A stretch of DNA of 33,195 nucleotides. Origin: a virus. Under the pieces are notes generated by a model. The model was not told where the DNA came from, ran no database searches, and saw nothing but the letters and a program-made list of their open reading frames with translations. How positions within the stretch are numbered: the stretch's first letter is position 1; each line of letters begins with the position of its first letter. The stretch lies in the IMG/VR virus record IMGVR_UViG_3300009167_000021, positions 1 through 33,195 of that record; one strand, given 5' to 3'. Made by a program: the position numbers and the translations under genes. Below are positions 29,549-33,195 of this stretch, in pieces.

Positions 29549-31084
29549 TTAATCCTGGGTTGTGATTTTCCGGCCTACTGGCGCCGCCCCGACGGCCTCA
29601 CCGGCACTGTAGCGGTATTTCCCGGGCAGACTGGCACTGAGGAACCGATTATGCGCGAGCTTGCGCAGTGCCTCAACGGCCTCCGGGGCAGACTGGCACA
29701 CCGGGACAACATTGTCGGCGGCATCGACCAGGGACAGCCCGGCCCGAAACGCCACGTCGCAGCATGCCCTGATTTCCGCCCCCGTCCATCCGTTGCACTC
29801 AGGCAAGGCTTGCTGCGGGTCCAACCTGAACCGCTTGATCCATATAGGCCAGATCGTAGCCCTTTCCTCCGCCGTCGGAAGGTCAAAGAAGAAGGTCCCC
29901 ATTGTATAACGGCGCCTCAACTCCGGCGGGAGACTGGTAATCTTGTTGCACGTCGCAAGGATCATGCCCTGGCGGTTGCTCACGCTCATGTAAATATCCA
30001 TCGCTGCCCGGATTCGGGCTTCGGAGTCGCCAACTATGCCCGCTTTCATGGCTCCGCAATCGAACGCTACGACCGGCACGTTTGCCAGATTGCCCGCTGC
30101 CTTCGCGACTTGGCTTTTCCCCGTGCCAGCATGGCCGACAAGTAGGATCCCCGGGATGTCGTAATCTTGCATGACTTTCAGGAACACTTGCAACTGGTCT
30201 TTGCTGACTCCGGAGTCCCCGCCCCCGTCGGTGGCGCCCGCGAGTCCCTTTTCAATCTCGTCGACAAACCCCAGCGCGCCCACCTTGGTATTGCCAGACG
30301 TGAGAATGCACGTGAGATAACGCTTCAGGCGGTCTAGCCCGCCAATATCCGCGAACGTTTCACCCCCGCGCCAGACGCTCAAACCTGGGGTTTGCTCAAT
30401 CATCTTGACCTTGCGCGCCCACAGGCTATCAGGGTCGAGCCCTGCCCGCGTCACGGAAACCGCGGTAACCTGTTCGACCGCGAACGCTGACAGCCCTGTT
30501 AGCACATCCGCCGTCTTGTCCAACTCCGCCGGTGGCGCAATCTCAGCATCCTTGCATACGCTCTGCACGATCTCTGAGATTTCCGCTGAGTCTGGCAACG
30601 CCTCACTACTGACCATTACGTCTTGCTTCAGCTCCGGCGGCAGTGTCAACGCTGGCCCGAGGAGAACCAGCAAGGCATGGCGCCCTTTCAAGGCGTCGCG
30701 GCAATTCCAGACGGCCTGCATCACGGTCGTCTCAGATATGAATCGTTGCGCATTGTGCATGAAGCAGACGGTCTCCGCCGGAGCTTTCGCCGCCAGGGCG
30801 GAAAGCGCTTCGGTCGGATTAGTCAGGGGGATCCCGTCGTTCCCGCCAACCTCGCGGACGGCATCGCCCGAAACGTCATTGTAGGCCCGGCCGCTTGCCG
30901 GATCCGTGACCTCAGAAAATGCTCGAACAACATCCCATTGAATCAACGGGACAGATTCGAGCTTGCCATTCATGGCCCGAACCGCATTCAAGATCGTGCG
31001 GGCGGGATCCGCGGTCTCCAGTCCCGCAATGGGCACGCCAGCCCGCCGCCAGGGCTTGATCGGATGACTTTGAACGTTACGCAT
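29549..31084 (-). CDS. Ycf46-like AAA+ ATPase with permuted Walker motifs
   Basis: The 511-residue protein has an N-terminal part (about 15-230) like the degenerate ATPase domain of Ycf46 (ALLVLLGPALTLPPELKQDV). The AAA+ core follows, but in an unusual order. Walker B (LGFVDEIEK, 271-279) and its following helix (GVSKDQLQVFLKVMQ) come first; then Walker A (GHAGTGKS, 317-324), VGDSEARIR (351-359), sensor 1 ATCN (377-380), PPELRRRY with the arginine-finger region (386-393) and the sensor-2 helix TGAEIRA (434-440). The frame is continuous, and the segment between VGDSE and sensor 1 is too short to hold another Walker B. The product probably remodels or loads partners encoded by the neighbouring genes. 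Confidence 0.85.
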   Translation of the reverse strand: MRNVQSHPIKPWRRAGVPIAGLETADPARTILNAVRAMNGKLESVPLIQWDVVRAFSEVTDPASGRAYNDVSGDAVREVGGNDGIPLTNPTEALSALAAKAPAETVCFMHNAQRFISETTVMQAVWNCRDALKGRHALLVLLGPALTLPPELKQDVMVSSEALPDSAEISEIVQSVCKDAEIAPPAELDKTADVLTGLSAFAVEQVTAVSVTRAGLDPDSLWARKVKMIEQTPGLSVWRGGETFADIGGLDRLKRYLTCILTSGNTKVGALGFVDEIEKGLAGATDGGGDSGVSKDQLQVFLKVMQDYDIPGILLVGHAGTGKSQVAKAAGNLANVPVVAFDCGAMKAGIVGDSEARIRAAMDIYMSVSNRQGMILATCNKITSLPPELRRRYTMGTFFFDLPTAEERATIWPIWIKRFRLDPQQALPECNGWTGAEIRACCDVAFRAGLSLVDAADNVVPVCQSAPEAVEALRKLAHNRFLSASLPGKYRYSAGEAVGAAPVGRKITTQD

Positions 31085-31089
31085 AGTAT

Positions 31090-31097
31090 GATCCTTT
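31090..31097 (-). promoter_or_regulatory. AAAGGATC leader for the AAA+ gene
   Basis: Minus-strand AAAGGATC five bases before the ATG at 31084. Confidence 0.7.
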
Positions 31098-31115
31098 CCT
31101 TGGTTGGTTGGTTGC

Positions 31116-31385
31116 CTACGACCGGCACACTTGCCAGAGGATGATCGCGGTCAGCGTCACACTCGCGACGCAGTAGATCGCAAGCCACAAGTTGAGCCAG
31201 CCGCACCCCGGCCGCACACCGAACACGTTATCGAGCCATGGCCCGGCCCGCCTCACCGTCCGCCGGACTCGCGCCCACACCGAGGGCACCCACAGACACG
31301 CGACGCCAGCCAACAGCGGCGCCACAAGGCCCAGGTGCCCGGCACACGTGCCGCACCCTAGAACTACGGTATTGATTGAATACAT
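31116..31385 (-). CDS. Small two-helix membrane protein, first gene of the early operon
   Basis: From ATG 31385, set by the AAAGGATC leader, the 89-residue product has a Cys-rich first membrane segment (INTVVLGCGTCAGHLGLVAP, LLAGVACLW), a basic loop (ARVRRTVRRAG) and a second membrane helix (LWLAIYCVASVTLTAIILW). The arrangement puts the basic loop in the cytoplasm. Being the first early gene, it could be a superinfection-exclusion or host-membrane protein; unproven. Confidence 0.65.
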   Translation of the reverse strand: MYSINTVVLGCGTCAGHLGLVAPLLAGVACLWVPSVWARVRRTVRRAGPWLDNVFGVRPGCGWLNLWLAIYCVASVTLTAIILWQVCRS

Positions 31386-31392
31386 TGGTGTT

Positions 31393-31400
31393 GATCCTTT
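31393..31400 (-). promoter_or_regulatory. AAAGGATC leader for 31116-31385
   Basis: Minus-strand AAAGGATC seven bases before the ATG at 31385. Confidence 0.65.
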
Positions 31401-31447
31401 TGGTTGCACTCCTCAGCTAGTTTGATCCGGACTTGGAACCCGGCATC

Positions 31448-31465
31448 GGCGCCACACTTGGCGCC
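31448..31465 (-). promoter_or_regulatory. GCGCCA-stem hairpin, copy 3
   Basis: GGCGCCA-CACT-TGGCGCC, a perfect 7-bp stem with a 4-nt loop. Same stem as at 26660-26674 and 28959-28974. Confidence 0.6.
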
Positions 31466-31975
31466 CATGGTGCTTTAGTGCTTTCCCCAGGTTCTACCCG
31501 CAGACTTGCGGATTACCCCGGGAGCAGTACAGCAGAAAGCCCGGCACCCCAGCGCTTACCTAACAAGGATTCACGCCAGAGAACCGCGCAGGCTCCGCCT
31601 CTGCCAATCGCCTTTTTGGCCGAACAAGAACCGCCGGGCCATGGCGCCCGGGACCGTCAAACCGCTTCGGTCTCGCCGTTGCCTATCGAACCCGCCCGCC
31701 AACCTCGCGAACCATGATCACCAATCGCATGGCCCGCTCTGCGGTCGAACCCGCTCCATTCTGGCCGGAGAAGCCCCCAGCGGGATAACGCGCCGCCGGA
31801 CTACTCGCGCCGCCTCCCAGCGGAAACCCTTAGCCCTTCCCCTCAGCCCACACACAGACTACCAGACAACCTAGCAAACCGTCAATGCCCTTGGTGAAGA
31901 TTTAGACTCCTTTTTCTGGCTCACTTGGCACACCCAATGCTCCCCTAGACATGCCCCGTCCACCCTAAACTCAAC

Positions 31976-32044
31976 CCTTAATACCCCTAATACTTTCCCT
32001 TAGTCACCCGTACTACACCTAATACACCTAATACTCCTAATTAG
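31976..32044. repeat. Short CCTAATAC-type direct repeats
   Basis: CCTTAATAC, CCCTAATAC, CACCTAATAC, CACCTAATAC and CTCCTAATTAG occur within 70 bases, the last three copies at 9-bp steps. This AT-rich block stands out from the GC-rich surroundings and lies just downstream of the leftward promoter. Iteron-like origin repeats or transcription-factor sites are possible. Confidence 0.6.
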
Positions 32045-32068
32045 ACTAAAGATGTCCACCTATATCAA
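32040..32068 (-). promoter_or_regulatory. Leftward early promoter
   Basis: Minus strand TTGATA (32068-32063), 17-bp spacer, TCTAAT (32045-32040): each hexamer differs from consensus by one base, and the spacing is ideal. It points into the 14-kb leftward early gene array, with an operator-like inverted repeat directly upstream. Confidence 0.65.
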
Positions 32069-32069
32069 A

Positions 32070-32105
32070 CGTTCGTTTTAAACGTACGTTCAATTGAAAC
32101 GAACG
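32070..32105. promoter_or_regulatory. Operator-like inverted repeat
   Basis: CGTTCGTTT (32070-32078) and AAACGAACG (32097-32105) are exact inverted copies. The interior contains the palindrome AACGTACGTT and CAATTG. It lies between the leftward -35 box and the rightward helix-turn-helix gene, the classic place for a repressor or activator site. Confidence 0.6.
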
Positions 32106-32121
32106 ACTGATAAGAACAGGC

Positions 32122-32601
32122 GTGTTACTTTCTCTCCTTCTCTTGTTCGGCCGATGGGGCCAACATAGTGCAGTGCCAGCGCTCATCCGCCAGCCCAGAC
32201 GTAAGGCCGCAAGGGCTCATGCCCGGCGAACACTGCGCCTTGGCGACGAAACCCGGCGGATGTGGCGAATGTTGGCGCCGTCGGATGAGGAGTTCCGAAT
32301 TATGCTGGTGGACTTGTTCCGACTGTGCAGCAAGAATTTCTACCTCCTCACGTCGATGCTCGGAGTCCCCGCAATGACACTCCAGCGGTGGATGCTGGGC
32401 AAGAATTCGCCACCAGCCGGAGCGCGCCGGGCTGTCTGGCTAACCTGGGCCTTGCTGATGCATCCGGAGGTAATCGAGACGATCTACGACCTCGCGACAT
32501 GGGGAAGGTTCAGAACCATCCGGCCGCGACCGCGGCGCCCGCCTCACAAGAGCTACGCCACCGTTGCAGTCCCCGAGGGGGTTGACGACTGGAGCGTCTG
32601 A
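32122..32601 (+). CDS. Helix-turn-helix DNA-binding protein (candidate early regulator)
   Basis: The open frame starts at GTG 32122 (159 residues); ATG 32260 (MWRMLAPSDEEFRIMLVDLF) is an alternative that would remove a Leu-rich and Arg-rich N-terminal stretch. Residues about 73-96 (FYLLTSMLGVPAMTLQRWML, then GKNSPPAGARRAV) form a good Cro/XRE-like helix-turn-helix: L-x-x-x-LGV-x-x-x-T-x-x-RW-x-x-G. The tail is Arg/Pro-rich. It diverges from the early operon across the inverted repeat, so it may regulate the leftward promoter and itself. No sensor or protease domain was seen. Confidence 0.65.
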   Translation: MLLSLLLLFGRWGQHSAVPALIRQPRRKAARAHARRTLRLGDETRRMWRMLAPSDEEFRIMLVDLFRLCSKNFYLLTSMLGVPAMTLQRWMLGKNSPPAGARRAVWLTWALLMHPEVIETIYDLATWGRFRTIRPRPRRPPHKSYATVAVPEGVDDWSV

Positions 32602-33195
32602 CCGCGGCGCCTTGTGTCCCGGGGACCACTACAGGCAGCGTACGCGAGGCGGATACTGGCCTTGACACGCCACAAGTCGGGGACTGGCTGTCCACCAACC
32701 ACTTGCGCACGGAGCAATTGAATATAACTGTTGTTGCGCGAAGTCGGCGCCATTGTGGCCCTCGGTTTGCCTTCCCGCCCGGCCCGGTCACCCTGCCCGG
32801 TCACCCGGGATCCTCCCCTGCCCTGCCCGGCCATGGTGCCAGCGGCGGACGGAACGGCGCCGCGACCGCGACCGACCGCAGAACCCGCACGCACGCGGCC
32901 GCGCTGAACCCCGGGGGGAGTTTTGGGGGTGCCGGGGGTGCCCCGGTTCACGTAATATGTCCTCTTTCTCTTTCCGACGGGATTGCGTTGGGACTCTCTG
33001 GGAATGAATGCGTGGCAGGATTGAAACTGGTGGTTAGGGGGGGGGTAGGGGGTGGGGAATAGTTGACTGTGTCGTGGTTTTTAAGTTGTAAGGTCTTGGT
33101 GGATAGGGTTACAAACAAAGATGAAAGATTGAGCTTGACAGGCTGTTTTATTTTTTTCATTCTTCAAAAGCTCCTCGCGCGCGCGCAATGTGGGT
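32602..33195. other. GC-rich non-coding end region
   Basis: No convincing gene in 594 bases. Visible features are a direct repeat GCCCGGTCACCC (32782-32793 and 32795-32806), G-rich tracts near 32911-32940 and 33036-33058, a T-rich stretch near 33138-33160 after TTGACA, and a GC alternation near 33176-33186. The two G-rich blocks could form quadruplexes on the plus strand. Confidence 0.5.

Larger units (their letters stand above)
31386..32030 (-). other. Long non-coding leader of the early operon
   Basis: About 645 bases lie between the promoter-like sequence at 32040-32068 and the first gene. Short Arg/Pro-rich open frames on the plus strand here lack plausible composition and ribosome sites. 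Visible structures include GGCGCCA-CACT-TGGCGCC (31448-31465), a CCGCA/TGCGG hairpin near 31495-31510 and a CCGGGC/GCCCGG pair near 31633-31650. No tRNA seen. Confidence 0.5.

Noticed and set aside
31433-31874. Rightward Pro/Arg-rich frames of 94 and 122 residues
   Set aside because: Low-complexity composition, no ribosome site, opposite to the early transcript; probably chance frames in GC-rich DNA.
31386-31900. Possible tRNA (GGTTCGA-like strings near 31690-31760)
   Set aside because: The arms next to these strings cannot form a T-stem and no acceptor or anticodon arm is present.
33130-33160. Rightward promoter at TTGACA near the right edge
   Set aside because: The -35 is perfect, but no acceptable -10 lies 16-18 bases downstream (CATTCT), and no gene follows in the window.
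32948-33160. 70-residue leftward Pro/Ser/Thr-rich frame at the right end
   Set aside because: It is created by the G-rich homopolymer block, has no ribosome site and no recognisable fold.
1-33195. CRISPR array to go with the Csx16-like gene
   Set aside because: No regularly spaced direct repeats of 24-40 bases were seen, and no other cas genes; the Cas4-like nuclease fits phage DUF2800-type exonucleases.

Overview
The window is a stretch of a tailed double-stranded DNA phage (Caudoviricetes), or a prophage of one. It carries a large terminase, a portal-like protein, a scaffold-like protein, a probable major capsid protein, phage recombination-type genes and a very dense array of small overlapping genes (many ATGA or GTGA junctions). 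No integrase, DNA polymerase, primase, tape-measure protein or recognisable lysin was found, so the genome continues beyond the window or uses unrecognised versions. Several secreted proteins with FN3-type domains look like those of Verrucomicrobiota, which makes that phylum the best guess for the host. This is inference only.

Layout. (1) 1-8256, leftward: a short gene, portal, small helical protein, scaffold, capsid protein, a small capsid-associated protein, and a connector-like protein with C-terminal DUF5977-type repeats that runs off the left edge. (2) 8350-17482, rightward: terminase, several small morphogenesis genes, an Ig-like (He_PIG) protein, two tandem propeller-like paralogues, two secreted FN3-type proteins, and three small membrane or lipoprotein genes that may form the lysis or superinfection-exclusion end of the late operon. 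(3) 17460-31385, leftward: the early region. Its distal part is a recombination module: VRR-NUC nuclease, Cas4/RecB-like exonuclease, DHH phosphoesterase and an annealing-protein candidate. Its middle is a small-gene zone with a Csx16-like gene, a DUF7694 gene, a SWIM zinc-finger gene and a pair of paralogues. Its proximal part is an ATPase module: a Ycf46-like AAA+ protein, a Ycf35/DUF1257-like protein, a DUF2997-like protein and a large helical DUF3150-like protein. (4) 31386-33195: a long non-coding leader, 9-bp repeats, a good leftward promoter, an operator-like inverted repeat and a rightward helix-turn-helix gene, together resembling an early control region.

The two most notable observations are these. 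The AAA+ protein at 29549-31084 has its Walker B block (VDEIEK) before its Walker A block (GHAGTGKS), the order expected of a circularly permuted AAA+ core, and it sits in an operon with Ycf35-like and DUF2997-like partners. A small gene at 24261-24560 closely resembles Csx16, a family linked to degradation of cyclic oligoadenylate in type III CRISPR immunity, which suggests a phage counter-defence role. The early region also carries repeated non-coding elements: AAAGGATC leaders before seven start codons, GCGCCA-stem hairpins in three gaps, and an 80-nt three-way-junction-like structure. These suggest an organised post-transcriptional layer.
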